A program made the translations under genes and the position numbers. A stretch of 64,000 bases of DNA from Smallanthus sonchifolius. Lineage: Eukaryota > Streptophyta > Magnoliopsida > Asterales > Asteraceae. The number at the start of each line of letters is the position of its first letter. The first letter of the stretch is position 1. Shown here in pieces: positions 1 to 11,183 of the stretch. The stretch lies in NCBI GenBank assembly GCA_023525975.1, contig CM042030.1, forward strand, positions 23,864,350 through 23,928,349, given 5' to 3'. A model generated the notes under the pieces. The model was given only the letters and a program-made list of their open reading frames with translations, had not been told where the DNA came from and searched no databases.

Positions 1-731
1 ACTACCAAGTCTTCATTTCCTTCAGGTAGTGCCAAGACTAGAGCTTGGGTTAATCATGTCTTAAGTTCCTCAAACGCGTTGTTTTGGACCCATTCATATT
101 TTACTTCCTTCCATGTCAGTTTAGTTAGTGGTGAGGCTATTCTTGAGAAATCTTGAATGAACCTCCGATAGTAGCCTGCCAATCCCAAAAAACATCGTAT
201 CTCTGTTGGTGTCTTCGGGACGTTCCATTTCTTTACTGCCTCAATCTTTGTAGGATCTACCATGATGCCATTTGGGTTTATCACATGACCTAGGAATTGG
301 ACTTCCCTAAGCCAGAATGCGCATTTGGAGAATTTTGCGTACAACTCTTCCTTCTTTAGCACCTCCAAAACCTCTCTTAGGTGACAGTGGTGATCACCCT
401 CGTTTTTCGACTATATCAGTATGTCGTCTATAAAAACCATCACTGATCGATCCAACATTGGTCGACATACTCTATTCATCAAGTCCATGAACGCTGCTGG
501 TGCGTTGGTCATTCCGAAGGACATCACGAGAAACTCATAATGCCCATAACGTGTGCGAAACGCGGTCTTTGGTACGTCTTCTTCTCTTACTTTCAACTGA
601 TGGTAACCCGACCTAAGATCGATCTTTGAGAACCAACTCGCACCTTGCAGTTGATCAAAAATGTCATCTAATCTAGGAAGTGGGTATTTGTTCTTTACTG
701 TCCTCTTGTTCAGTTCACGGTAGTCGATGCA
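1..731 (-). pseudogene. E1 pol fragment: reverse transcriptase to RNase H start
   Basis: Minus-strand translation gives the RT core: the YRELNKRTVK region near 720-690, SKIDLRSGYHQ near 620, the catalytic FIDD motif near 425, and the thumb/connection region with FLGLAGYYRRFIQDFS near 200-150. In-frame stops occur at about 411 (a TAT-type codon to TAG, just after DDILI) and about 54 (CGA to TGA by comparison with sister copies). RNase H begins at the window edge. The left half lies outside the window. The right end stops at the ATGCA duplication where S1 inserted and resumes at 3038. Confidence 0.9.
727..731. repeat. Target-site duplication ATGCA, left copy
   Basis: ATGCA directly precedes the TG of the solo LTR, and the same five bases directly follow its terminal CA at 3038-3042. 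Removing the LTR plus one copy restores continuous RT reading across the site. Confidence 0.92.
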
Positions 732-1543
732 TGTGACATTCCGGATTTTTATTCACGCATTTGTAATATATATCATGTAATCATTTTTAACTAAATGAAA
801 TGCAAGTGTTTTATTTAATTTTGTACAAAATATATATTTATTTTATGGATTTAAAATAATTAAAAATAAATACGTTTTAAACTTATATAAAATTTTATAT
901 AAAAATCTAAATTTAAAAAGTTTCAGATTTAATAAAATAACATATTTAAATAAGATAACTAACTCTTATAAAAATTATTTATAACGATAATAATAATATA
1001 AGTTTATAAAATATATTTGAAAATCTAAAGAAATTAAAAATATTATTTTTATAAAAGTTAAGGGGTTGTTTTGAAACTTTTCAAACTAGAAGGTTTTAAG
1101 CAAAAATCATTTGAGGGACTATTTCTATACAAATCAAACTACAAGGACTCATCCGTAATTATCTCAGGGGCCGAATTAAATCAAAACCAAACTACAAGGA
1201 CCAAATCTGCCAATTCCCAAATCGACCTTCCGGTCACCATGTTCCTTGGTCCGGCGGGTAAAGCATTTTTCCGACGAACACCCCGACAGGGCTGTTCCCT
1301 GCACCTCGACAGCCGCTACAGGCATCCCTGAACCCGTCTTCCCCATGCGAACAAAAGGCCCCGACCAATTGGTCTCCAAAACATACGAATCGCCTGATCT
1401 TGTTAGTGGCCGAGAACCGACACCTCGAATTCGAGCCCGAGAGTCAACCTCCACGCGTATTTAATCGCTCGTTAGCTTCGTCTCGTCCAGACGAGTGTCG
1501 GGACGTGCCCAATTGCACGCTTTGTCATAAGAAACGAACTCGG

Positions 1544-1553
1544 CTATAAATAG
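1544..1553 (+). promoter_or_regulatory. TATA box of solo LTR S1
   Basis: CTATAAATAG in a GC-richer context, about 810 bp into the LTR and about 340 bp upstream of the hairpin array. Equivalent TATA boxes occur in the LTRs of E4, E6, E8 and E9. The start site is presumably 25-35 bp downstream. Confidence 0.65.
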
Positions 1554-1888
1554 CCATAGTCGGACCTGCTCGAGCTCGCTACCCCTCTTCCACCCAATCT
1601 CACTCCAAATTGAAGGCACCATTACAATCTACATCTCTGTGTGAAGCTGTGACCAAGGTTGTAGAGGCTAATCCCATCCAGAAGCTCGATTCTCATTCCG
1701 GACATTCTCAGATTTAAGACTCTGCCGTCCAGCCCCTTTGCAACCACGTAAGAATCCTCAATTTTGTTTCTTTACCTTCTGTTATCATAAGGCAAGCTGA
1801 ACCAATTGAAGTCACGACTCCAAAACATCGATTACCGGACAAACTATTGTTCTGAAAAATTACTGTTTTATTTTCTAAAGTCTGGGCC

Positions 1889-2118
1889 ATCGAAACTACT
1901 TAGTTTCGATTGAGTAAATGGTCAATCGAAACTAGTAGTTTCGATAGATGGTAGTTTCGACAGCCTGTGTATCACTTATAAATGATCAATCAAAACTAGT
2001 AGTTTCGATAGATAGTAGTTTTGACAGTTCTGTGTATCACTTGTAAATGATCAATCGAAACTAGTAGTTTCGATTGAACACAGTTTCGATACCTGTCACA
2101 ACTATAAACAGTTTCGAT
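1889..2118. repeat. Hairpin array, set 1 (ATCGAAAC / GTTTCGAT)
   Basis: Several short inverted repeats with arms ATCGAAACTA and TAGTTTCGAT and a loop of one or two bases, mixed with half-units. The spacers also repeat (a TGTGTATCACTT-type block occurs twice). The same hairpin occurs in gamma and alpha LTRs elsewhere in the window. Confidence 0.88.
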
Positions 2119-2319
2119 CAAATCAGTACTTTCAAGTAAACCTGGACCAACTTTTATGCAAATAACACTAAGAAATGTTATTATAAACCTATACACAATT
2201 AAATACTAATACGCACATGTAAACATACAATAATACCCATTTGTCTACATAGGGTTTCAACGTGCTTAGACTTCAACATCTTTATCACCTACACGCGTGG
2301 AAAAATACCCGCTTGCAAG

Positions 2320-2808
2320 GTGAGTTACATAGCCCCTATTTTACATTTTGACATACTTTGGGGTGAAACATTATTTCATGCTACTAAATCAAATTGTTTA
2401 TACGTGTTATTCATGTGGATTATATGCTTATTATCTTGGGTGTACAATCATTTGCTTTAAACACAAGAAAACCAACAGTAATATTAATAGATCTATTGTG
2501 CCTGACCAGCCCACCCGGTTAGGGTGTTTATTACTGCATACTCGGATATAGCCGCGTGTTATATTCAAACATACCGGATATAGTGGGTAACTATATTCAA
2601 ACATACCGGGCATAGCTGTTGTGCTATGTTCAAGCGCGTCAAACAAGGTTTGAATCATGAGTAGATAAACGATACACCATATATATACTATGTTTAACAA
2701 GATAAACAACGAGTTGCAAACATTTTTATCTACTACTTATCGGAACTACAAAACCTATGTACTCACCAACTTTTTTTTAGTTGACACTTGATTTAAATAA
2801 TGTTTCAG
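2320..2808 (+). other. Putative LTR intron in S1
   Basis: Donor AAG|GTGAGT at 2320; TTGAC branch-like motif after a TTTTTTTTAG tract at about 2780-2785; acceptor TGTTTCAG ending at 2808. The arrangement matches positions in the gamma, delta, alpha and beta LTRs. Splicing is inferred, not shown. Confidence 0.5.
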
Positions 2809-3037
2809 GTTTGGATATGTGATTGCTTGCCGAAGATTCCTCCACTTAAGAACTATGGACCTAGTTAAATAAATCAATGTTTTGAACTAGATTAGGTCAT
2901 TTGAAATGTATTGTATTTGGATCTTTGTTGTCTTTAAATTTAATTAATGAATTATGCAACATTTTAGTTATCATGTGCTTTTGAACAATCACTCCATTGT
3001 CGGCCTCGATGATTCCGCCATCGGTCGGGGTGTGACA

Positions 3038-3042
3038 ATGCA
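3038..3042. repeat. Target-site duplication ATGCA, right copy
   Basis: Matches 727-731 on the far side of the solo LTR. Confidence 0.92.
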
Positions 3043-4155
3043 CATGCTGCCGTCCTTCTTCTTTACAAATAGTACTGGAGCGCCCCATGGTGAAATGCTC
3101 GGTCTGATAAATCCTTTTTCTGTTAAATCCTCTAGTTGAGACATCAATTCTTTCATTTCTGACTGAGCCAATCGGTAGGGGGCTTTGGCAACGGGCTCAG
3201 CTCTTGGCAGTAAGTCAATCTGAAATTCTATTTCCCGATCGAGTGGCAACCCAGGTAGATCCTCAGAGAATACTTTCGGAAAGTTGCACACCACGGGTAC
3301 ATTCTTGAGTTCTTTCGTTTTCATTCTATCGTCAATAACATACGCCAGATAAGCTTCGCAACCGCACCTCATGTAACTTTCGGCCTTGATCATGGAGATG
3401 ACGTTCAGCATCATGCAATTCCAATCCCCATAAACCGTAATTGGACTGCCACTAGGAGCTTTGAGGTGTATCCTCTTACGTTTACATATGATTTGAGCTT
3501 CGTTGGCAGCTAGCCAATCCATACCCAATACTATATCGAATCCTCCTAAGGTGAGAAGGAATAATCTAGAAGGAAACTTATGGCCCTCTATTTCTATGAT
3601 GCAATCCTCTGTTACTTGGAATACTGCCGATTTTTTACCAACGGTAGTTTATACGCTAAAGGCCTTTACTATGGTGTTGATAGTACAATCTAGTTTACGA
3701 ATAAATGCATTGGATATAAAACTTTTACTAGCACCAGAGTCAAATAAAATAGCAGCATGTTCATCATTAACTAGGAACGTACCTGACAAAACATCAGGGT
3801 TTCCCCTTGCTTCCTCCTCACTCAGGGCGTAGGCTCGAGTCCTAGCCTTTGGCTGTTCCTTTTCAGCTTCCTTTTCCTTTCCCGAACCGGATTGGCTGGT
3901 TTTCCTGCAATCCCTAGTCAGGTGCCCATATCTTCCACAACTTTGGCACTTGACGTCCTTTAAGCAATCTCGGGAGTAATGCCCCGGCCTCCCGCACTTA
4001 TAACACATGGTTGAGCCAACAAGACATTCGCCTTGGTGTTTCTTTAAGCATTTCTTACAAACGTCATGCCTTTCTACCCTAGGCTTCTTCACCTCAGCGG
4101 TGTAGTTTCCCTTTCCGTTTCTTTTGAACGAGTTCTCCCATTTCCGTTTCGGAGC
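3038..4155 (-). pseudogene. E1 pol: zinc-knuckle end of gag, protease, N-terminal RT
   Basis: Continues E1 to the right of S1. From right to left: two CCHC knuckles (CYKCGRPGHYSRDC and CQSCGRYGHLTRDC, about 4000-3905), the aspartic protease motif ILFDSGASKSFIS near 3760-3715, the protease tail GGFDIVLGMDWL near 3545-3515, then the RT N-terminus up to VLFVKKKDGSM at the S1 boundary. A CAA-to-TAA stop sits at about 3648 compared with E6. A one-base loss near 4160 puts this part out of frame with the rest of gag. Confidence 0.9.
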
Positions 4156-5047
4156 TTGGGAGCTGTGTCCTCGTTAGCATAATCGTCATAGACGATTCCA
4201 GACAGGTTGACTACCGATTCGAAGGTCGATGGTAGATTAGCTTTTACATGAACACGGACCCTTTGAGGTAGGCCCTTCACATAGTACTTAATCATTCGTT
4301 CTTCTGTCTCCACCAGGTGGGGTACTAGTTGAGCTAGCTCATTGAACCTAGAAGTATACTGGCGGTGCGTCTTGCTGCCAGCCTTAAAGTTTAGGAATTC
4401 ATTTTCCACTCGATCAATTTCGTTCTGGGGACAGAACTTTTGAATTATCAGCTTCTTCAGGTCTTCCCATGTCATTCTGGCAAGAGCGTTTGGCGACTTT
4501 GTCCTCTGAATGTTCCTCCACCAACTTAGTGCCTCATTAGTGAATGAATAAGCAACATACTTAACAGTCTGGTCCGGTCGACACTCGCTGATGTTGATTA
4601 CAAAATTCATCCTCTCAATCCATTCAAACGTAGCCACTAAATCCTTGTTCCCATAGAACTTGGGTGGGTCTCCGTCCTTGAAACCTTTGTAAGTACACCC
4701 ACGATTGCTTGATCCCACCTTTACTTCATCCCCATGACTGTCATACACTTTCTCTTCATGGTCTCCTTCATCCTCCTCTCTACTTTTCTTTAGTGCCTCG
4801 AATAGTATATCAGGCAATACATTCTTCAAAGTGAGTACAACTTCACGGCAATAGCATCCCTGACCTCGGGTTCCAACTGTAGAGGCCCTTAATTGTCGTT
4901 CCCAGTTGGGGTCACATCTGTTTCATGCACACTCTCAGTGTGTTCTGCATGCACACTCTCTTCCTCTTCATGTCTTTAATTGAATGGAGGTCTACCGACT
5001 CGGCCTGTGCGACCGCCTCGGCGTCGGGTTCTTCCTCCACCAGCCAT
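4089..5047 (-). pseudogene. E1 gag, degenerate
   Basis: The minus-strand start at 5047 begins MAGGGRTRRRGG, a basic Arg/Gly-rich N-terminus matching E6 and resembling MARRGNGRRGG in the alpha elements. The capsid-like retrotransposon gag domain follows at about 4700-4200 (WWRNIQRTK, SFTNEALS). In-frame stops lie near 4980 and 4890 and a frameshift near 4830. A further one-base deletion near 4160 separates it from the zinc knuckles. Gag would form the particle shell and bind RNA; this copy cannot make a full protein. Confidence 0.88.
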
Positions 5048-5387
5048 AGTTTCTAGTTTCCTGATAGTTATAAAGGGAATACATCAATGCCATTCCTTCA
5101 GATAATAGTTTTAGAACAGTACGAGCAAGGTAAATTTTTAATTACAGTGACCGGTTTGTGATTACTAATTTACATTGCTTTTCGGGTTCAAAACTCTTCA
5201 AATCGGTTGTGACATTGACATCTATTTGTTCTAAGTTAAGGTATCTATTCTTATCCAAGTGCATTAACTTTAGTACTTACTTACCGTGCTGGCGTTGGCG
5301 TTGGTTACCCATACTGACATCCGTGCGTTAGTCCAATAATCAGCTTGATTCCAGACATTTAGGGATGTCTGAATCTCTCAAACTATT
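5048..5387 (-). other. E1 untranslated leader between PBS and gag
   Basis: About 340 bp of non-coding leader. It resembles 35648-35987 of E6, including a shared block around GTACTTACTTACCGTGCTGG. No reading frame or strong repeat is visible. Confidence 0.65.
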
Positions 5388-5399
5388 ACTCTGATACCA
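5388..5399 (-). promoter_or_regulatory. E1 primer-binding site
   Basis: The minus strand reads TGGTATCAGAGT, one change from the usual complement of the plant initiator tRNA-Met 3' end. It lies three bases inside the LTR edge at 5403. Confidence 0.85.
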
Positions 5400-5402
5400 A
5401 CT

Positions 5403-6152
5403 TGTAAGGCCCCTTTCCTAGGTAACCTCACTTGTTGGATTTACTCATAAACATAGTCATAATACTGAATTTAATTTACAAGCATTCAAGAGTAGCGAAA
5501 GCAAACATCATTCGAATACATAACATAACATAACATAACATAACATAACATAACATAACATAACAGCGGAAGTCTTAACAATTAAAACATAACATTGTCT
5601 TAGCATATATAAAAGTGGGATGTCAGTCTCGTGCCGGGTAACCATCACGCCTTCGGAGTTCTAGTATAAAAACAATCAGACATAACATTTATCTTATCAT
5701 TAAGTATTATATATATAATATACATGCTTTTGCATATTCTTTGTTTTACTGTTCTCACATAACATTCGTACTGAGTATATACATACTTACTTTGGGGAGA
5801 ACATTCATTGGTCATACACATATGGGTTATCAACCCGTCATAATTGTCGCGTGTGTCACAAAGACAAACGCCGTGAGAACTACCATCGTAGTCATTTTCA
5901 TAAACCGTCCGTCGTAACATAAATCCGTCCGGCAACCTTTGTCCGTCCGCCTAAACCCGTCCTACCGTCGTAGTTTGTTCATTCGCCCGTCCGCCCAAAG
6001 GCATCCGTTTCCCACACGTCTATTATGTATGCAACCATTCTACATGTAATAAGGCATTTGCTTCGACCGTCCATGAGTGCCTTTTATACGTCCTAGCTTA
6101 TGAAGGAACGTTTTTGTCCCGATTGCAAAAGAGTCACGTGGTCATCCATTTA
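5403..6152 (-). repeat. E1 5' LTR, truncated by insertion of E2
   Basis: The left edge TGTAAGGCCCCTTTCC is the 3' end of the LTR on the minus strand. It aligns with the first 750 bp of the E2 3' LTR (from 6153) and breaks off at 6152 exactly where E2 begins. It includes a CATAA pentamer run (5517-5565) and the GTCCG-rich block (5890-5998). The rest of this LTR should lie beyond the other end of E2, but I did not find it in the window. Confidence 0.85.
5517..5565. repeat. CATAA pentanucleotide microsatellite
   Basis: About nine tandem CATAA units. The E2 LTR has only one or two units at the same place, so this is a copy-specific expansion. Confidence 0.92.
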
Positions 6153-6476
6153 TGTAAGGCCCCTTTCCCGCGGAACCTCACTCGTTGGAATTACTCATAA
6201 ACATAGTCATAAATACTGAACTTAAATTAAAAACATTTAGAAGTAGCGGAACTAAACATCATTCGAATTCATAACATAACAGCGGAAGTCTTGACAAATA
6301 AAAACATAATATTGTCTCAACATATATAAAAGTGGGATGTCAGTCTCGTGCCGGGTAACCATCACGCCTTCGCACGACCCTTCCTTCCTTTACCGAAAAT
6401 GTATACTAAACGTCAGCTAATGCTGGTGAGTTCTAGTTTAAAAACAATCATACATAGCATTTATCTTATCGTTAAG

Positions 6477-6479
<3 letters not shown>

Positions 6480-6515
<36 letters not shown>
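6480..6515. repeat. AT dinucleotide microsatellite
   Basis: An uninterrupted AT run of roughly 36 bp inside the E2 3' LTR. E6 has a similar but shorter run at 34629-34655, so this is a mutable site of the beta LTR. Confidence 0.95.
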
Positions 6516-6520
<5 letters not shown>

Positions 6521-7436
6521 CGTGCATTAGCATATTCTTTGCCTTACTGTTCTCACATAATATTCATACTGAGTATACACATATGTACATACATACTTAC
6601 TTTGGGGAGAACATTCATTGGTCATACACATAGGGGTGATCAACCCGTCATACTTGTCACGAATGTCACAAAGAAAACGCAGTGAGAACTACCGTTGTAG
6701 CCCTTTTCATAAACCGTCCGGCTCTAGAAAACTGTCCGTCGAAACATATATCCGTCCGGCAACCTTTGTCCGTCCGCTCTTAAACCGTCCTACCGTCGTA
6801 GTCCGTCCATTCGCCCGTCTGCCCTAGGGCATCCGTTTCCCACGTGGCTATTATATATGCAACCATTCTACATGTAATAAGGCATTTGCTTCGACCGTCC
6901 ATGAGTACCTTTTATACGTCCTAGCTTGCGAAGGAACGTTTTTGTCCCTGTTGCAAAATAGTCATGTGGTCGTCCGTCTACCGAAGTAGCCGTTGTCATC
7001 GAAGTGTCCATAACGTTTACATACATTCATAACATGCAATATATAATACAAAACAAGATTTCATTCACTCATGTTATGTCCTTCTTTCATTCATTCTTTA
7101 TAATCATACCTTTCATTCTTTGTTCATAATTCATTTTCATATATAGGTATAGATATATATTTGTATACCACGTATGATCACATTGATATTCATAGAATTT
7201 ATTCATTTAATGTATACATTTCTGCCCCAAAACATTTAAATGATTTGCACATAACATAAAAGGGGGCACATATAACTCACCTAATGAGCTAGTCTCGTCC
7301 TGTCCTATCCGCGGTCCAATGAGTGCCACACATGATCTGAATTTGTTAATTACACATACATTAGACCTAATCCCGACTCTAATGGTTAAATCATTCTGAA
7401 TTAAGCGACTATACTGACTTCACTAACGGCTTGCTG

Positions 7437-7592
7437 CCTACGCACTTGCTAGGTGCGCAGGACCATACTCATGCGTACTTGACAAGTACGCAGAACATTC
7501 TTCTTGCGTACTTGATAAGTACGCAGGATCTTCCTCATGCGTACTTGATAAGTACGCAACGGATCCTTCTTGCGTATTTGATAAGTACGCAA
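7437..7592. repeat. Hairpin array, set 2 (TGCGTACTT / AAGTACGCA)
   Basis: Five hairpin units in about 155 bp. Most have nine-base arms TGCGTACTT and AAGTACGCA around a three-base loop; the first is a TACGCACTT type with one mismatch. Spacers are about 10-13 bp. The array also gives open frames with AYLISTQ-like peptides on both strands, a by-product of the palindromes. Confidence 0.9.
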
Positions 7593-8091
7593 GACCTGCT
7601 TCCCTATAAAGTCTGAAATTCTTGCATGTTAACCCGATCATGCTAATCTTACAACTTTCTTTGATCAAAATGTGTGGTTTTCATTCTAGATGCTAGTTCT
7701 AAGCTTATTTTCAAGTTTCATCCATAAAAACGTCTCCTATTTAGCTAAAACCTGAAAACCCCAAAACGGACAAAAACTCAGATTAGGGTCGAATCATTAC
7801 TTGGATTGGGATTCAGTTTCAGAGGTTTTGCTCACGAGCTTAGTAGTAACGTGCTCCTTCAATTCCGGGTCGATCTGTCAACTTTCTCTCTCTAGGCCCG
7901 AGCTCTCTTTTCTCTCTCTAGATTGCAAGTTGTGGAAGAAATGAGAGTCTAAGGCTATCTTGACCTTTATATACTTGGACTTCCCTCGGCCCGTTGGAGC
8001 CGAGCCCAAGCCCATCCATTTTTCTTTCATTTTTGATGGTTAAATCTCTATTGCGTTATTATTATTTATTTACTATTTTTGGGATGTAACA

Positions 8092-8130
8092 ATTCTACCC
8101 TCCTTAAAGAGGTTTCGTCCTAGAAACCGT
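8092..8130 (-). promoter_or_regulatory. E2 polypurine tract region
   Basis: On the minus strand a purine-rich tract (AAGGAGGGTAGAAT) directly precedes the LTR start. The equivalent in alpha elements is AAGGGGGGTAGACT. Confidence 0.7.
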
Positions 8131-9784
8131 TTATACGTTAAACAATTGAGGGTATAGTCCCCTCATCTCGACTTCTTTTTCCCATGTCGCTTCTGACCCT
8201 TTTCTATGCTTCCATTGTACTTTAACTAATTGAATCGACTTATTGCGTAGTCGTTTCTCAGCTCGGTCAATAATGGCTATTGGTTCCTCCACATAATTTA
8301 GACTGTTATCTACTTCGATGTCATCGTAAGGTATGTGAGCTGTGTCGTCAGCTAGGCACTTGCGTAAGTGCGACACGTGGAACGTAGGGTGCATTCCACT
8401 AAGCTCAACAGGTAGGTCGAGTCTGTAAGCAACTTGACCCACTCTCGCTAAAATCTTGAAAGGTCCGACAAACCTTGGACTTAGTTTGCCACGTTTTATG
8501 AATCGAATGATTCCTTTCCATGGTGATACCTTTAACAGTACCATGTCCCCTACTTGAAACTATAAATCCCGTCTACTCTTATCCGCGTATGATTTCTGTC
8601 TGTCTTTTGCGGCTTTCATTCGAGCCTTAATTTGATCAAATTTCTCGGAAGTAGCTTTGACCACCTCGAGACTTGCAAAATCCTTTTGTCTAATTTCCCC
8701 CCAACAAACCGGGGTCCTACATTTCCTCCCATACAACATTTTAAATGGCGGCATGCCAATATTTGAGTGATAGCTGTTGTTATATGAAAATTCTACCAAT
8801 GGTAGATGGCTGTCCCAGCTCCCACCGAAGTCAATGATATAGGCCCGGAGCATGTCCGCCAAGGTCTGAATGGTCCTTTCAGATTGACCATAAGTTTGAG
8901 GGTGGTAAGCGGTGCTGATGTCCATCCTAGTGCCTATCGCTTCATTGAATTTCTTCCAAAACCTTGACGTGAACCTCGTATCCATGTCGGACACAATCGA
9001 CAGCGGCATACCAAGTCTGCTCACAATTTCCTTGATAGATATTTCTGCTAGCTTTTCAGATGAAGAAGTCTCACATATTGGCAAGAAGTGATCACTTTTC
9101 GTCAAGCAGTCGACGATCACCCAAATGGTATCATTACCTTTAGTTGTTCGCGGTAGCTTGGTAATGAAGTCCATCGTGATCTCCTCCCACTTCCATTCCG
9201 GTATTGGTAAGGTTGCATTTTACCGCATGGTTTCGGGTGCTCGGCCTTAACTAGAGAACATGTTAGGCACTTGTTCACGTACTCAGTCACATCATTCTTC
9301 ATGCTAGGCCACCAGTACTTTTTCTTCAAGTCTTGATACATTTTGTTTGTCCCAGGGTGGATAGAATAGCGAGACTTATGGGCCTCATCGAGTATTTTGC
9401 CTCTAAGCTCGCCAATCTTAGGAATCCACATCCGGCCAAACCTAGTTCGTACACCGTATGCATTTGCATCCAAATTTCCTTCTTGTCCTACTATTCTTTC
9501 CCGTTTTATATTTCTTTCTAATAGTGCTTCATTTTGTGCCTTTGATATTTCACTCATCAAATCAGGCGTTATAATCAGCTGACACGCTTTGATTCGGATA
9601 GGTTCCGATTCTTCCATTCTGCTTAAAGCGTCAGCCACTACGTTTGCCTTGCCTGAATGGTACAATATCTCACAAATCATAGTCCTTCAGTAGCTCTATC
9701 CACCTCCTTTGTCTCATGTTTAATTCCTTTTGTTCGAAAAAGTACTTCAGGCTTTTGTGATCGGAGTAAATGGTGCATTTAACA
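8131..9784 (-). pseudogene. E2 integrase with chromodomain-like tail and RNase H end
   Basis: From right to left: the end of RNase H (KANVVADALSR near 9650-9620), the zinc-binding HHCC region (HKSRYSIHPG to CLTCSLVKAEH, about 9380-9240), the integrase core with DCLTKSDHF (about 9100), SDMDTRF (about 8985) and QSERTIQTL (about 8875), the GPFKILARVG region, and a tail with VQWKHRKGSEATW near 8210-8170. Damage: a one-base insertion near 9675, a one-base deletion near 9209, and a TAG stop at 8560-8562. E3 cuts the right end within RNase H. Confidence 0.9.
9780..9784. repeat. Target-site duplication TAACA, left copy (E3)
   Basis: TAACA precedes the E3 5' LTR and recurs at 20593-20597 right after its 3' LTR. 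Confidence 0.93.
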
Positions 9785-9994
9785 TGTGACACCCAGCATT
9801 TCAGGTCAATATCCACATTTCATAAACGCACGTTCATAATTATTATTTCCTGATATTTTATTTTGACTAAGTAAAGTCAAGAAGTCTAGCAAAGAAGTTT
9901 GTTCCAAGTCTAGTAAACCGTAAAGAGTTACTAGAAAAAGTAAGCAGGATACCCCGACTTAATGCGAACGTAAATGGTTAAATAAAATAACCAG

Positions 9995-10034
<40 letters not shown>

Positions 10035-10658
10035 CACAAAATTTACGTTGAGCCAAGATTCTAATATTTTCTTCAACGAGCCATAAAATGGTTAAAAATT
10101 ATAATACCGTGAAGAATCGAAACTGAATTAAATTACCCCTTTAAAACTCTAATTGATACTGATACCATAATACATTAATACTTAAAAATTTGTTATCATT
10201 AACCCCAAACTATTTCTTGACTTTCTTGGCCGAGAGTCAGGGAGCCATTCTCCCACTTGCCTATTTCACTCAAATTCAGAGGAAAACCATACCTCTTCAG
10301 TCGAAACCTCACCTTCACTTCCAATCTTTCTCATTTCTCTTACGGCAATTTCACAATTCTCTTTCATCTCGAAGTCCAGTTTTAAAGCGAAAATCACAAT
10401 AATTCGGTGTCATAAGGAGAATTTCAAGTGTTCTTGAAGAAAGCTTAACAAAAGAATTCTAGACTATCTTCTCTGTTTCTCTCAGAAACCATTCCCTGTT
10501 TGAGGTAAAAACTCGCTATTATCGCTTTTATTTGCTGTAAAAACCGTAACTAAACATACAAATCGTTCAAACGCAAGTAAGATAACAAGAAAACGGTGTC
10601 AAACTCAAGATTTGAACATAAAAATATACATAGTGAATTCTGTAAATCAAAGTGCAGG

Positions 10659-10955
10659 TATCGAAACTATAGTTTCGATACCTGTTGGTCAATCGAGACT
10701 GGGAGTTTCGATACCAGTTATTCAATCGAAACTAGAAGTTTCGATACCGGTTGTTCTATCGAAACTAGGAGTTTCGATATCTGTTTGTTCAATCGAAACT
10801 AGGTAGTTTCGATACATATTGCTTAATCGAAACTAGGTAGTTTCGATGCCTATTACGTAATCGAAACTAGGAGTTTCGATACCTGTTTTGCCCTGTCGAA
10901 ACTAGGAAGTTTCGACATCTGTTCTGTTCAATCGAAACTAAGAAAGTTTCGATAC
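10659..10955. repeat. Hairpin array, set 1, nine units (E3 5' LTR)
   Basis: Nine inverted repeats separated by about 8-14 bp. The first is a perfect loop-free palindrome with arms TATCGAAACTA and TAGTTTCGATA. Unit eight reads GTCGAAACT...AGTTTCGAC, where the outer A-T pair of the other units has become G-C on both arms. Confidence 0.93.
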
Positions 10956-11183
10956 CTGTTCATCAGCCCCATAAGGCAGTAACTCAGAACTATTTTCATA
11001 ACAAAACAAGGTTGGAAAAACTAAAAAGATAATTAAAACAAAAGTAATCAGATCGGCTAAGTCAAGTGAACAATTTGCGTTTAAGATAGGTAGTCTTAAC
11101 GTGTATGTTATCCTTGTGTAATTAGGATACGGATAGGCGAATCTGCTGTTATTCAAATATTTGCTAGCATTCATACTGTCGAG

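Larger units (their letters stand above)
732..3037 (+). mobile_element. S1: solo LTR, delta-related
   Basis: About 2.3 kb, starting TGTGACATTCC and ending GGTCGGGGTGTGACA, flanked by ATGCA on both sides, with no internal retrotransposon sequence. It shares its last 30 or so bases and several internal blocks with the E9 LTRs, for example the ATAGATCTATTG block, but the rest differs, so it is a sister family. A TATA box (1544-1553), a hairpin array (1889-2118) and the conserved putative intron (2320-2808) lie in it. The first 340 bases are very AT-rich. Solo LTRs arise by recombination between the two LTRs of a full element. Confidence 0.92.
1..6152 (-). mobile_element. E1: Ty3/gypsy element (beta family), partial and interrupted
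   Basis: A minus-strand chromovirus-type element. Reading leftwards it shows a truncated 5' LTR (5403-6152), PBS (5388-5399), gag from 5047, protease, reverse transcriptase and the start of RNase H, then leaves the window at base 1. Solo LTR S1 interrupts it at 732-3037. Its 5' LTR is cut at 6152, where E2 begins, so E1 is older than both S1 and E2. The coding region has several in-frame stops and at least two frameshifts. Family assignment rests on LTR similarity to E2 and E6. Confidence 0.88.
6153..8091 (-). repeat. E2 3' LTR (beta family)
   Basis: About 1.94 kb. The left edge is TGTAAGGCCCC and the right edge GATGTAACA (a one-base variant of the usual GATGTTACA). It contains an AT microsatellite, a GTCCG-rich tandem block (about 6703-6832), the putative intron (donor at 7280, acceptor region near 6398 with AG apparently changed to CG) and a set 2 hairpin array. 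A pyrimidine tract at 8092-8107, purine on the minus strand, marks the polypurine tract. Confidence 0.88.

Noticed and set aside
1071..1464. Small frames in the early part of solo LTR S1
   Set aside because: They overlap on both strands in non-coding LTR sequence upstream of the TATA box, with no recognisable domain.
7431..7668. AYLISTQ / AYLSSTQ repeat peptides on both strands (also 21501-21800, 30563-30911, 34073-34328)
   Set aside because: Products of the set 2 hairpin array. Both strands being open is expected from palindromes and gives no support for a protein.
10596..10806. Overlapping reading frames with repeated SFDT/SIETR-like peptides (also at 18888-19098)
   Set aside because: They lie wholly in the set 1 hairpin array of an LTR. 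The peptide repeats come from the palindromic DNA and appear in several frames.
10659..10955. CRISPR-like arrangement of palindromic repeats and spacers
   Set aside because: Units are short and variable, spacers of uneven length are themselves repeated between LTRs, and the context is a plant LTR with no cas genes.
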